DNA of 64,000 nucleotides from an uncultured Verrucomicrobia subdivision 3 bacterium (GTDB lineage: Bacteria > Verrucomicrobiota > Verrucomicrobiia > Limisphaerales > UBA11358), in contig CAIXUZ010000050.1 of the NCBI GenBank assembly GCA_903922735.1, positions 1-64,000 of the forward strand, read 5' to 3'. The position numbers were made by a program, and so were the translations under genes. The notes under the pieces were generated by a model. The model did not search any database, had not been told where the DNA came from, and saw only the letters and a program-made list of their open reading frames with translations. Shown in pieces: positions 18,159 through 26,330 of this stretch (position 1 is its first letter; every line of letters begins with the position of its first letter).

Positions 18159-19328
18159 TTGAACACCAATCCAAAAGCCCGGGATATGCGGCTCGATGCC
18201 GTGCGGGGAATGTTTCTGGTCATCATGGCCGGGGTTCATGTGCCGTCGCCGCTCTCCCATGTCTTGCAGGAGCCGTTCGGTTTCACCAGTGCCGCGGAAG
18301 GCTTCATCTTCCTGAGCGCCTGCCTCGCGGGCATGGTCTATGGCAAAACTTATCTGAAAAGCGGCTGGACGGAAATGTCCCGCCGCGTTTGGAGCCGCGC
18401 CAAACTGGTTTACATTGTGCATCTCGCCGTGCTGCTGCCGGTGGCGCTGATCGCCTGGCTCTACGCGCGGCAGGTGGCACCGCTCGCGAACCACTTCCAT
18501 GATTTTCTCCAACATCCGTTCGAGAGCCTGCTGCTGATTCCGCTGCTGCTGCATCAGGCGCCGCTGTTCGACATCCTGCCATTGTATGTCGTGCTGCTGC
18601 TGGCGACGCCGCTTGCCTTTGCGACCGCCCGGCGGCACGGCTGGGGCATTGTGTTGTCGGTTTCGTTCCTCGGCTGGCTCGCGGCGCAATTTCCGGCGGC
18701 GCATTTAGCGCCGGACGCCCTGCTGCCGGTTCACGGCGGCTCGTTCAACCTGCTGGCATGGCAATTCCTCTGGTTTTGCGGCGTGGCGCTTGGTGAAACT
18801 TCGCTGCACGGCGAAATCGTTTCGCAGAAATTCCGCTCCTTCACCGCCACTATGGCCGGCATCGTGGTGCTGGTTGGATTATGCGCACGACACGGCGCGC
18901 TGCCCGGCGTGACCATCAATTCTGAAGTCTATTTTTGGATGGACAAATGGACGCTCGGCCCGCTGCGGCTGCTGAACTTCGCGGCGTGGGTGGTTTTTCT
19001 GCTGGCCTGGAACCCGCGCCCGCCGAGCTGGCTGATGGAGCAGACCGCACTGTGGGGACGGCATTCGCTGGCGGTATTCGCATTGCACTTGCCGCTGGTC
19101 GTCTGCGCCGCGTCGGTGATCCAGATGTTTTCGATGAATGGCGTGGAAGAAACATTTCTCGGCCTTTCGGTGATTGCGGGCATCTCGCTTTGGGTCGCGT
19201 GGCTCGAAATCAATTCGCGGCAGCGGAAGCAATTGCCGGCCGTTCCCGCAGAAACACAACCCAAACTTCTCCGGCTATTGAACCGCGAAATCATCCGCAC
19301 CGCGCCGCCCAAGCCGACGGCGGGTTAA
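18159..19328 (+). CDS. OpgC-like acyltransferase-type membrane protein
   Basis: The 389-aa polytopic protein has the OpgC start LDAVRGMFLVIMAGVH, then GFTSAAEGFIFLSACLAGMVYG, and about ten membrane segments. OpgC adds succinyl groups to periplasmic glucans in Proteobacteria; Verrucomicrobial relatives are mostly uncharacterised. The start is a TTG at 18159 preceded by AAGGA five bases upstream. An internal ATG at 18186 (MRLDAVRG) is an alternative with no clear ribosome-binding site. It converges on gpsA with a 4-nt overlap of the coding ends. Confidence 0.75.
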   Translation: MNTNPKARDMRLDAVRGMFLVIMAGVHVPSPLSHVLQEPFGFTSAAEGFIFLSACLAGMVYGKTYLKSGWTEMSRRVWSRAKLVYIVHLAVLLPVALIAWLYARQVAPLANHFHDFLQHPFESLLLIPLLLHQAPLFDILPLYVVLLLATPLAFATARRHGWGIVLSVSFLGWLAAQFPAAHLAPDALLPVHGGSFNLLAWQFLWFCGVALGETSLHGEIVSQKFRSFTATMAGIVVLVGLCARHGALPGVTINSEVYFWMDKWTLGPLRLLNFAAWVVFLLAWNPRPPSWLMEQTALWGRHSLAVFALHLPLVVCAASVIQMFSMNGVEETFLGLSVIAGISLWVAWLEINSRQRKQLPAVPAETQPKLLRLLNREIIRTAPPKPTAG

Positions 19329-20302
19329 TCTTCCGCCTTGAACGCGCGGGATATCAAGTCGCGCACAGCCTGCTTCGGGTTTTTCCCTTCGTAGAGCATC
19401 GCATAAACCTCGTTGATAATCGGCGTCGGCACATTTTTCTCCCTGGCCAGCCGGTGCGCTGAACGCGCCGTGGGGTAACCTTCCGCGAGCTTCGGATGCG
19501 ACGCCTGAATTTGCGCCATGGTTTCGCCCCGCCCCAGACGCTCGCCCAAATCCCGGTTGCGGCTCTGCTGGGAGAAACACGTCAGCATCAAATCGCCAAG
19601 GCCGCTCAAGCCGTTGAACGTTTCCGGCTTCGCGCCGCACGCCACGCCCAGCCGGCGCATTTCCGACAGCGCGCGGGAAACGAGACCCGCCTTGGTGTTA
19701 TCGCCGTAGCCGAGGCCGTCGCCCACGCCCGCGCCGATGGCGATGACGTTTTTCAGTGCGCCGCCGTATTCCACGCCGAGCACGTCGTTGTTGCGGTAGA
19801 TCCGGAATTCGGGTCGGTGAAAAAGTCCCTGCACCGTCTTCGCCGTGCCCTCGCTCTCGCAAGCGCAGACAATGGAAGTAGGGATGCCCAGCGCCACCTC
19901 GCGGGCAAAACTCGGCCCGGACAACGCCGCCACGCGATCCGCCGGAGCCTGTTCCCGCAGAATCCGGCTCATCGTCTCGCCGGTTTCAAATTCGATGCCC
20001 TTCGTGACACTGACGAAAATACCCGGATGCCCTTTCAGCTTCACCGCGACATCGCGGAAAAACTGCGACGGAATCGCCAGCACCAGCACTTCGCGCCCGC
20101 CCACCGCTTTCGCGAAATCCGGCTCCGTCTTCCAATCCGTTGGCAGGGCGACGCCGGGCAGCAGTTTTTCACTGCGACCGGACTGCAATTCCGCCAGCAG
20201 CGACGCATTGATGTCCCACAAGGTCACGGCATTGCCGTTTTCTTGCAGGATTTTGGCCAGCGCCGCGCCCCACGCGCCCGCGCCCAGAACGCAGATTCTC
20301 AT
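19325..20302 (-). CDS. gpsA: NAD(P)-dependent glycerol-3-phosphate dehydrogenase
   Basis: Makes sn-glycerol 3-phosphate from dihydroxyacetone phosphate for phospholipid synthesis. The 325-aa product starts with the Rossmann motif VLGAGAWGAALA, has SVTKGIEFE, the catalytic-lysine region EYGGALKNVIAIGAG, and the substrate-binding GYGDNTKAGLVSRALSEM. The length is normal. It overlaps the end of plsY by 4 nt (ATGA), so the first two steps of phosphatidic acid synthesis are coupled. Confidence 0.96.
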   Translation of the reverse strand: MRICVLGAGAWGAALAKILQENGNAVTLWDINASLLAELQSGRSEKLLPGVALPTDWKTEPDFAKAVGGREVLVLAIPSQFFRDVAVKLKGHPGIFVSVTKGIEFETGETMSRILREQAPADRVAALSGPSFAREVALGIPTSIVCACESEGTAKTVQGLFHRPEFRIYRNNDVLGVEYGGALKNVIAIGAGVGDGLGYGDNTKAGLVSRALSEMRRLGVACGAKPETFNGLSGLGDLMLTCFSQQSRNRDLGERLGRGETMAQIQASHPKLAEGYPTARSAHRLAREKNVPTPIINEVYAMLYEGKNPKQAVRDLISRAFKAED

Positions 20303-20952
20303 TTAGATTCTTTCTTTTGGCCCAGGCGGTTTTCGGTTCCGGCCATGAGTCGTTGAAGGTTAGATTTGTGTTTGTAAATGGCCAGCACGCCGAGCGCCGT
20401 CGTGACGATGCAGAGAAAATAATTATTCGGTGTCATCACCCAAACCGTGATGGGCAACGCCACCGCTGCCGCAATCGAACCGACCGAGACATATCGCGTC
20501 AACAGCAGCGCCAGAATGAAAACCACCACCCCGACCAGCAGTGCCCACGGCGCCAGCGCCAGATAAACCCCCGCCGTAGTTGCAATCCCCTTGCCGCCTT
20601 TGAATTTCAGCCAGCAGGTGTAGTTGTGACCCAGCACGGCGAAAATTCCGGCGACAAGCATAAATCTTTTCAACAAAACATAAAATCCGTCATCAAAGTA
20701 GTCCAAATCCGAAGCCCAATGAGAAATAAACCCACCTAACACGCACGCGACAAAACCTTTCGCCGCATCCAGCAGCAGCACGGCGATGCCCGCCGGTTTG
20801 CCCAGCACGCGCATGGCGTTCGTCGCACCGATGTTCCCGCTGCCGACGCTGCGGATGTCGATGCCTTTGGCTTTGGCCATCAGAAAGCCGAACGGAATCG
20901 AGCCGAGCAGATACGCGCCGAGCGCGGTCAGGATGTAACTCAAAATTGGCAC
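20299..20952 (-). CDS. plsY: Acyl-phosphate:glycerol-3-phosphate acyltransferase
   Basis: PlsY transfers an acyl group from acyl-phosphate to glycerol 3-phosphate in the inner membrane. Visible are the three active-site motifs: GSIPFGFLMAK, SGNIGATNAMRVLGK and the lysine/glycine-rich KFKGGKGIATTAG. The open frame runs on to 21063, but that extension is made of a palindromic repeat (20962-21029). I place the start at GTG 20952, giving 217 aa with the membrane segment directly at the N-terminus; TTG 20943 is an alternative. The gene is coupled to gpsA and divergent from the dehydrogenase at 21073. Confidence 0.92.
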   Translation of the reverse strand: MPILSYILTALGAYLLGSIPFGFLMAKAKGIDIRSVGSGNIGATNAMRVLGKPAGIAVLLLDAAKGFVACVLGGFISHWASDLDYFDDGFYVLLKRFMLVAGIFAVLGHNYTCWLKFKGGKGIATTAGVYLALAPWALLVGVVVFILALLLTRYVSVGSIAAAVALPITVWVMTPNNYFLCIVTTALGVLAIYKHKSNLQRLMAGTENRLGQKKESK

Positions 20953-20961
20953 GCGACAAGT

Positions 20962-21029
20962 GTAGGAGACGACGTGAGGAGTCTCAAATTTCTTTTTTGA
21001 GTTTAGAGACTCGTCCCCTCGGCTTCTAC
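20962..21029. repeat. Palindromic element, family C copy 1 (plsY leader)
   Basis: An imperfect inverted repeat of about 24-nt arms: gtaggagacgacgtg... at the left and its partner ending cctcggcttctac at the right. The reverse complement matches 23547-23608 inside lpxB, including a 22-nt identical run that contains ctcctcacgtcgtctcc. It occupies most of the divergent promoter region between plsY and the dehydrogenase. If translated with plsY it would read in the same frame as in lpxB (SRGDE ... ETPHVVS). Confidence 0.8.
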
Positions 21030-21072
21030 AATTTTCATTTTCCGCCGCCGGGCGCAATGGCACACTCCGCGC

Positions 21073-22104
21073 ATGTCAAAAGTCAAAGTCGCCGTTCTCG
21101 GCACCGGTTCACTGGGTCAACATCACGCCCGCATCTACACGGAACTCGCCGCCGCCGGCGCCGTTGAACTCACCGGCATCTACGACGCGCACGCCGAAAC
21201 CGCCCGCAAGATCGCCGAGAAACACAAGCTGCACGTCTTCGCCTCCGTGGCCGAAGCCGCCGCCGCCAGCGACGCGCTGAATATCGTCACGCCCACCACC
21301 ACGCATTTCGACCTCGCCAAACAACTGCTCGTGCAGGGCAAACACGTCCTCGTCGAGAAACCGATGACCGACAACTCCGCGCAGGCCGCCGAGCTGTGCG
21401 AACTCGCGCAGCAGAAGAACTGCGTGCTCCAAGTCGGCCACGTCGAGCGGTTCAACCCCGTTTTCACCTTTCTCCAGACCGTCGCCACCGAACCGAAGTT
21501 CATCGAGTGCCATCGCCTGTCGCCCTTCCCTGCCCGCTCCACCGACATCGGCGTGGTGCTCGATTTGATGATCCACGACCTCGACATCGTGCTCGCCTTC
21601 GTGAAATCGCCCGTGGTCAGCGTGGATGGCGTGGGCATACCCGTGTTGAGCAAGAGCGAGGACATCGCCAACGTGCGCCTGCGCTTTGCCAACGGCTGCG
21701 TGGCCAACCTCACCGCCAGCCGCGTCAGTCCGGAGCGGATGCGCAAGATCCGCGTCTTCAGCGGACCGACGAATCCCTGCTACATCTCCCTCGATTACCG
21801 CGTGCAGGAAGGATTCATCTATCGCGTCGCCCGCGATGGCGAACCGGAAACGCCGTTCATCAAGAAGCTCATGGCCGCCAAGCTCGGCATCGGCAAAGAC
21901 GCCGCCATCGTCAGCGAATTTGCCGGCAAGAAGATCGTGCGCGAGCCGGTGCCCATCAACAAAGACGAACCGCTCAAGCTGGAACTGCAACACTTCGTCC
22001 AATGCGTCCAGCAGAAGCAAACCCCGAAGGTCAGCGGCGAATCCGCCAAGCAAGCTTTGGACCTGGCCTTTGAAATCACTAGGCAGATTCAGCAGATCAA
22101 ATAG
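21073..22104 (+). CDS. Gfo/Idh/MocA-family dehydrogenase, possible lipid A sugar enzyme
   Basis: The 343-aa NAD(P)-dependent oxidoreductase has an N-terminal Rossmann fold (VAVLGTGSLGQHHARIY), the EKPMTDN motif with the conserved lysine near residue 98, and VGHVERFNPVF. The catalytic pair region is LDLMIHDLDIVLAF. In many bacteria a member of this family next to lpxA/lpxB is GnnA, which oxidises UDP-GlcNAc at C3 for amide-linked lipid A. Here lpxB follows about 840 nt downstream, separated by a transposase. No gnnB-like aminotransferase is seen, so the GnnA assignment is tentative. The family assignment is secure. Confidence 0.85.
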   Translation: MSKVKVAVLGTGSLGQHHARIYTELAAAGAVELTGIYDAHAETARKIAEKHKLHVFASVAEAAAASDALNIVTPTTTHFDLAKQLLVQGKHVLVEKPMTDNSAQAAELCELAQQKNCVLQVGHVERFNPVFTFLQTVATEPKFIECHRLSPFPARSTDIGVVLDLMIHDLDIVLAFVKSPVVSVDGVGIPVLSKSEDIANVRLRFANGCVANLTASRVSPERMRKIRVFSGPTNPCYISLDYRVQEGFIYRVARDGEPETPFIKKLMAAKLGIGKDAAIVSEFAGKKIVREPVPINKDEPLKLELQHFVQCVQQKQTPKVSGESAKQALDLAFEITRQIQQIK

Positions 22105-22142
22105 CCATAGAGACACGGAGGCGCAGAATAATATGGAATGCC

Positions 22143-22361
22143 AACATATAGCTGCGGAGCAGCGCCCGGCAGTAGCCCATAGCGCCAGCTATGGGTTTCG
22201 TCGTCCGCAAACCCACCAAGCTCCGGCAGGAGCGACAGAAACCCACCGCCCAGCATTTCATTTCTTACGCCCCATCCGGGGCTTGAATCGTTTTACCCAA
22301 TCCATCCCACGGTGTCACCGTGGGCTACTATCGCTCGCCACTCCGTGGCTGAAACAAACCA
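22143..22361. repeat. REP-like palindromes upstream of the RAYT gene
   Basis: A cluster of short palindromes: cccatagcgccagctatggg (about 22178), gctccggcaggagc (about 22219), cgccccatccggggc (about 22268) and cccacggtgtcaccgtggg (about 22306). The part from 22264 repeats almost word for word after the transposase gene (22845-22931), including cgccactccgtggctgaa. The gap 22105-22383 contains nothing else. Confidence 0.75.
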
Positions 22362-22383
22362 ATCGGTTCCGCAGCTTTGATTT

Positions 22384-22836
22384 ATGGCGCACACGTTCAC
22401 CCATTTGCTGACGCACATTATTTTCAGCACGAAAGACCGGCGACCAGTGCTCGACGCGGATTTGAAAGCGCGCCTCTTTCCCTATCTCGGCGGCATCATC
22501 CGCGCGCACGACGGCAAGGCGATCATCATCAATGGCCCGACGGACCACCTCCACATTCTCGCCTCGCTCGCGGCCAAACACGCGTTGTCTGATTTGATGC
22601 GCGAATTGAAAGCCGATTCGTCGGGCTGGGTACATAAGAACTTTCCGAACCAGCACGCGTTTGCATGGCAGATCGGTTACGGTGCGTTCAGCGTGAGCCA
22701 TTCCAGTTTGGCTGAGGTGGAAAAATATATCGCCAATCAGGAGGAACATCACCGCAAGGTTTCGTTTCAGGAGGAATTTGTGATATTCCTCAAGCGGCAC
22801 GAAATGGAATTCGACGAAAGGTTTTTGTGGGAGTGA
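22384..22836 (+). CDS. REP-associated tyrosine transposase (RAYT, Y1 family)
   Basis: The 150-aa protein matches IS200/IS605-type Y1 transposases of the RAYT branch. It has the HUH metal motif DHLHIL, a catalytic tyrosine in VEKYIANQEEHHRK, and the start THLLTHIIFSTKDRRP typical of this group. Such proteins nick single-stranded DNA at REP hairpins. It is flanked on both sides by related palindromes (22264-22361 and 22845-22931), the arrangement expected of a REP-RAYT unit. It is intact in length. Its insertion separates the dehydrogenase from lpxB. Confidence 0.9.
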   Translation: MAHTFTHLLTHIIFSTKDRRPVLDADLKARLFPYLGGIIRAHDGKAIIINGPTDHLHILASLAAKHALSDLMRELKADSSGWVHKNFPNQHAFAWQIGYGAFSVSHSSLAEVEKYIANQEEHHRKVSFQEEFVIFLKRHEMEFDERFLWE

Positions 22837-22844
22837 ATTTTCTT

Positions 22845-22931
22845 TCGCCCCTGCCGGGGCTTGAAATATTGTTGAACGCTTTCCCACAGCTGACGCTGTG
22901 GGCTATTATCGTGCGCCACTCCGTGGCTGAA
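22845..22931. repeat. REP-like palindromes downstream of the RAYT gene
   Basis: Contains cgcccctgccggggcttgaa, a cccacag...ctgtggg palindrome and cgccactccgtggctgaa in the same order and orientation as 22264-22361. It ends 11 nt before the lpxB start. Confidence 0.75.
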
Positions 22932-22942
22932 TTTGTGGACAA

Positions 22943-24163
22943 ATGAAACCGAAAACTTTCATGCTCATCGCCGGCGAGGCGAGCGGAGATTTGCTCGCTT
23001 CGGAATTGGTTTCCGCACTGCGCGAGCAATCTTCTGTTCTCCAGCCTTCAGCCGCGCCGGTATTTTTCGGCGCGGGCGGCGCCAAGATGTCCGCCGCGGG
23101 CGTGGAGCTGGCGTTTGATCTGACGCAGCACTCGGTCATCGGGGTCACGGATGTCTTGAAAAAGTATTTTGTGTTCCGGCGGCTGTTCAACGAGTTGCTG
23201 GCGCTGGCCATCGAACGCAAGCCGGATGTGGTGATCGGCGTGGATTACGGCGGGTTCAACCTGCGCTTTGGTCAGGCGGTCAAAAAATATGTCCGTGAAA
23301 ATCCCTTTTCCAACTGGAAACCGAAGATCGTGCAGTTCGTCTCGCCGCAAGTCTGGGCTTCGCGTCCCGGTCGCGCGGACAAGCTGGCGCGGGATTATGA
23401 TCTGCTCCTGAGCATCTTCCCGTTCGAGAAAGACTGGTATGCCAGGCGCGTGCCGCAGTTCCGCGTGGAGTTTGTCGGGCACCCGATGATCGGGCGGTTT
23501 ACGAATGGGGATTTGCGAATGACGAGCCGCAAATCCACTTCCCATGGTAGCCGAGGTGACGAGGCTCAAATTGAAGGGAAGTTAGAGACTCCTCACGTCG
23601 TCTCCTGCAATGTTTTACTGCTGCCGGGCAGCCGGACGAGCGAGCTGAAAAGGCATCTTCCGCCGATGCTGGAGGCGCTGAAGCTGATTCAGGAGAAATT
23701 GCCGGCGGCAAAGGCGAAAATGGTTTTGCCGAATCTGGCGCTGATGGAACTGGCGAAAACTCTCGGTGCGGGCGTGGAAATCCAGATTGGCGAACTGCCG
23801 TGGGCGCTGGCGGAAGCGGATGTCGCCATCGCCTCAACCGGCACGGTGACGATGGAGTGCGCGTTCTTCGGCGTGCCGACGGTGACGCTCTACAAGACCT
23901 CGTGGCTCACCTACCAGATTGCCCGGCGCATCGTAACGGTGAAATCGCTCACCATGCCAAACCTGATGGCCGGCGAAGAAGTGTATCCCGAGTTTATCCA
24001 GGAAGCCGCCACGCCGGAAAATCTGGCCGGCGCGACGCTGACGTTGTTGCAGGACGAAGCGCGCCGGACGCAAATCAAGGCGCAGCTCACCAAGATCATT
24101 TCATCACTGGGTGAACCCGGTGCGACGGGACGGGCGGCAAACGCGGTTTTGAGTTTGTTTTAA
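22943..24163 (+). CDS. lpxB: Lipid-A-disaccharide synthase
   Basis: GT19 enzyme joining UDP-2,3-diacyl-GlcN and lipid X to give the lipid A disaccharide at the inner membrane. The 406-aa product shows MLIAGEASGDLLASEL at the N-terminus, IGVDYGGFNLRF, VQFVSPQVWASRPGRA, VEFVGHPM and the nucleotide-binding LLPGSRTSELKRHLP, ending with the ASTGTVTMECAFFGVPTV and MPNLMAGEEVYPEFIQ region. The linker between VGHPM and LLPGSR (residues about 202-222) is encoded by a palindromic repeat read in frame; the linker is a tolerant position between the two GT-B halves, so activity is probably kept. Confidence 0.95.
   Translation: MKPKTFMLIAGEASGDLLASELVSALREQSSVLQPSAAPVFFGAGGAKMSAAGVELAFDLTQHSVIGVTDVLKKYFVFRRLFNELLALAIERKPDVVIGVDYGGFNLRFGQAVKKYVRENPFSNWKPKIVQFVSPQVWASRPGRADKLARDYDLLLSIFPFEKDWYARRVPQFRVEFVGHPMIGRFTNGDLRMTSRKSTSHGSRGDEAQIEGKLETPHVVSCNVLLLPGSRTSELKRHLPPMLEALKLIQEKLPAAKAKMVLPNLALMELAKTLGAGVEIQIGELPWALAEADVAIASTGTVTMECAFFGVPTVTLYKTSWLTYQIARRIVTVKSLTMPNLMAGEEVYPEFIQEAATPENLAGATLTLLQDEARRTQIKAQLTKIISSLGEPGATGRAANAVLSLF
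23547..23608. repeat. Palindromic element, family C copy 2, inside lpxB
   Basis: Reverse-complement match to 20962-21029, with arms gtagccgaggtgacgagg and ctcctcacgtcgtctcct. It contributes about 21 codons (reading SRGDE ... ETPHVVS) without interrupting the lpxB frame. Confidence 0.85.
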
Positions 24164-24164
24164 C

Positions 24165-24212
24165 AAGGAAAGCCGGAAGGCGGGAAAAGATTCCTGTTTT
24201 CCTGCTTTCCTT
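24165..24212 (+). terminator. Hairpin after lpxB, possible terminator
   Basis: AAGGAAAGC (24165-24173) pairs with GCTTTCCTT (24204-24212), and the inner CGGGAAAA pairs with TTTTCCTG. Only a weak T-rich tail follows, so termination is uncertain; it could also be another small dispersed palindrome. Confidence 0.4.
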
Positions 24213-24240
24213 ATTCGCCGCGAGTTTTAAATTTTTCCCC

Positions 24241-24726
24241 ATGGAATCACTGCACGCACCGTGGCGCATCGAATACATCCTTTCACCCAAGCCCAAGCTC
24301 GACGCGAGCCTGTTCACGCGGATCGCGCAGTCGGATGACGACCTGGGCAATCTGGTCGTCGTGCGGGATCGCAGCTGCTACGCCCTGCTCAATCGTTACC
24401 CCTACAACGGCGGGCATCTCATGGTGGTGCCCTACAAGGAAGTCGCGGATTTGAACGGCCTGACGGATGAGGAAGTCGCGGATTTGTGGCGGCTCGTGCG
24501 CCGCTGCACCAACGCGCTCAAGGCGGTGATGAAGCCGGATGGTTTTAACATCGGAATCAATCTGGGCAAGGTGGCCGGCGCGGGCATCGAGGAGCATCTG
24601 CACATCCACATCGTGCCGCGCTGGGGCGGGGACACGAATTTCATGCCGGTCATCGCCGACACCGGGGTGCTGCCGCAGGCGTTGGCGGAAACGGCAGCCA
24701 AAATCCGCACGGAACTGGCAAGATAA
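24241..24726 (+). CDS. HIT-family nucleotide hydrolase/transferase
   Basis: The 161-aa protein carries the histidine triad HLHIHIVPRW near residues 119-128, preceded by NRYPYNGGHLMVVPY and NIGINLGKVAGAGIEEHLH. This is the Ap4A phosphorylase/HIT branch, whose members cleave dinucleoside polyphosphates or other nucleotide phosphates. There is no signal peptide. The physiological substrate cannot be told from the sequence. It is followed 61 nt later by a sigma factor gene. Confidence 0.88.
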   Translation: MESLHAPWRIEYILSPKPKLDASLFTRIAQSDDDLGNLVVVRDRSCYALLNRYPYNGGHLMVVPYKEVADLNGLTDEEVADLWRLVRRCTNALKAVMKPDGFNIGINLGKVAGAGIEEHLHIHIVPRWGGDTNFMPVIADTGVLPQALAETAAKIRTELAR

Positions 24727-24787
24727 TTTTCCGGCGATATTAATTTGCTTGCAGCTTTCGGGCGGGGGCTTAACTATTTCCTTGTCC

Positions 24788-25789
24788 ATGGTTGCTAAAA
24801 AAATCAAACCCAAGGTGGTTCCAGCCCGGCAGAAGAACAAAGGAATTGTTCCCGCGGCGAAAGCGGTTTTGCCCACGCCCATCGTGCCGCCGGTGGATGC
24901 GCCGGTGGCCAAGCCGGCTGAAGGTGACACCACAATTTTTCTTCGCCGCGAAGCGGAACGGATGGACGGTGATTCGGCCATCAAACTTTATCTGCGTGAA
25001 ATCGGCCAGGTGAAGCTGCTCACGGTCCAGGAGGAGATCGACCTCGCCGCGCGCATCAAGAAGGGCGACAAAAAAGCCCGCGAACACATGATCAAGGCGA
25101 ACCTGCGTCTGGTCGTGAAGATTGCCCGCGATTACGACGGCATTGGCCTGCCGCTGCTCGACTTGATCAGCGAAGGCAACATCGGCCTGATGAAAGCGGT
25201 CGAACGGTTTGATCCTAAAAAGGGCGGCAAACTTTCAACCTACGGCTCATGGTGGATCAAGCAATCCATCAAGCGCGCGCTCGCCAACCAATCCAAAACG
25301 ATCCGCCTGCCGGTTCATCTGGTGGACAAACTTTCGAAGATGCGGCGGATGGCGATGAAATTGCAGGAGGAATTTGGCCGCGAACCCACCGACGAAGAGC
25401 TCGCCGCCGAACTGGACACTACGGCCACGCGGATTCGCCAGATGCGCACCGCCGCCATACGCCCGGCCTCGCTGGATGCGCCGGTGGGCGATGATGATTC
25501 GAATACTTACTCGGAAATGGTCGAGGATGAGCGCGCCGTGAATCCTTACGAAGAACTGGAAGACAAGACGGTCACCGGCATGCTGCAGGATATGGTGAAA
25601 CACCTGGATGAACGAGAAGCGACCATTTTGCGCTATCGCTTCGGGCTTGACGGTGGAAATGAAAAAACTTTGGAGGAAGTCGGGGCGAAATTCAACGTCA
25701 CCCGTGAACGCATCCGGCAAATTCAGAATCTGGCGCTGCGCAAGCTCAGGAAGATGATCGAGAAACTTGAAAAATCAAAAGCCAAATAA
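24788..25789 (+). CDS. RNA polymerase sigma-70 family factor (RpoD/SigA-like, short)
   Basis: The 333-aa product has region 1.2 (DSAIKLYLREIGQVKLLT), region 2 (NLRLVVKIARDY ... LDLISEGNIGLMKAVERFD ... FSTYGSWW-like KLSTYGSWWIKQSIKRA), region 3 and region 4 (LDEREATILRYRFGLD, TLEEVGAKFNVTRERIRQIQNLALRKLR). It lacks the large region 1.1 and non-conserved insert of E. coli RpoD. The N-terminal 45 residues are a Lys/Pro/Ala-rich tail. It could be the primary sigma factor of a small-region type or a group 2 factor. It lies directly before apt (2-nt gap). Confidence 0.9.
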   Translation: MVAKKIKPKVVPARQKNKGIVPAAKAVLPTPIVPPVDAPVAKPAEGDTTIFLRREAERMDGDSAIKLYLREIGQVKLLTVQEEIDLAARIKKGDKKAREHMIKANLRLVVKIARDYDGIGLPLLDLISEGNIGLMKAVERFDPKKGGKLSTYGSWWIKQSIKRALANQSKTIRLPVHLVDKLSKMRRMAMKLQEEFGREPTDEELAAELDTTATRIRQMRTAAIRPASLDAPVGDDDSNTYSEMVEDERAVNPYEELEDKTVTGMLQDMVKHLDEREATILRYRFGLDGGNEKTLEEVGAKFNVTRERIRQIQNLALRKLRKMIEKLEKSKAK

Positions 25790-25791
25790 CC

Positions 25792-26325
25792 ATGCCCACC
25801 ACCGTCACCCCCGCCGAAATCGCCGCCGCCATCCGCAACGTCCCGGATTTTCCCAAACCCGGCATTCAGTTTAAAGACATCACCCCCGTGCTGGCCGATG
25901 CGCGGCTGTTTGCCGGGGCGATCAATCTGCTCACGGAACGATTCACCCCCGGCAGCGTTGACGCCGTGGTCGGCATTGATGCGCGCGGCTTTATTTTCGC
26001 GGCCGCGGCGGCCACCAAACTGAAGGCTGGTTTTGTTCCCGTCCGCAAAAAAGGCAAGCTGCCCTACGCCACCATTGAGCAGGATTACGCGCTGGAATAC
26101 GGCCACGCCACGGTGGCCATGCATACCGATGCGCTCAAGCCCGGCTCACGCGTGCTCTTGATTGACGATTTGCTGGCGACCGGCGGCACATCGGCTGCCG
26201 CCGTCGCGCTGGTGCAAAAGCTGGGTGGAAAAATTCTTGAAGCGGGCTTCCTCATCGAACTGAAATTTCTCAACGGCCGCGAAAAGCTGGCCGGCATTCC
26301 GGTCCGTTCGCTGATCACCTATTGA
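25792..26325 (+). CDS. apt: Adenine phosphoribosyltransferase
   Basis: Salvages adenine to AMP using PRPP. The 177-aa product has the family pattern RNVPDFPKPGIQFKDITPVL at the N-terminus, GIDARGFIF, VRKKGKLPY and the PRPP-binding VLLIDDLLATGGTSAAA. Length and start match the family. It is tightly spaced after the sigma factor gene and before a lipoprotein gene (5 nt), suggesting one transcript. Confidence 0.96.
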   Translation: MPTTVTPAEIAAAIRNVPDFPKPGIQFKDITPVLADARLFAGAINLLTERFTPGSVDAVVGIDARGFIFAAAAATKLKAGFVPVRKKGKLPYATIEQDYALEYGHATVAMHTDALKPGSRVLLIDDLLATGGTSAAAVALVQKLGGKILEAGFLIELKFLNGREKLAGIPVRSLITY

Positions 26326-26330
26326 CCATT

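Noticed and set aside
22384..22836. Treating the transposase as a normal insertion sequence with tnpB
   Set aside because: No tnpB/IscB gene and no IS200/605 ends are seen. The flanking REP-like palindromes fit the RAYT type better.
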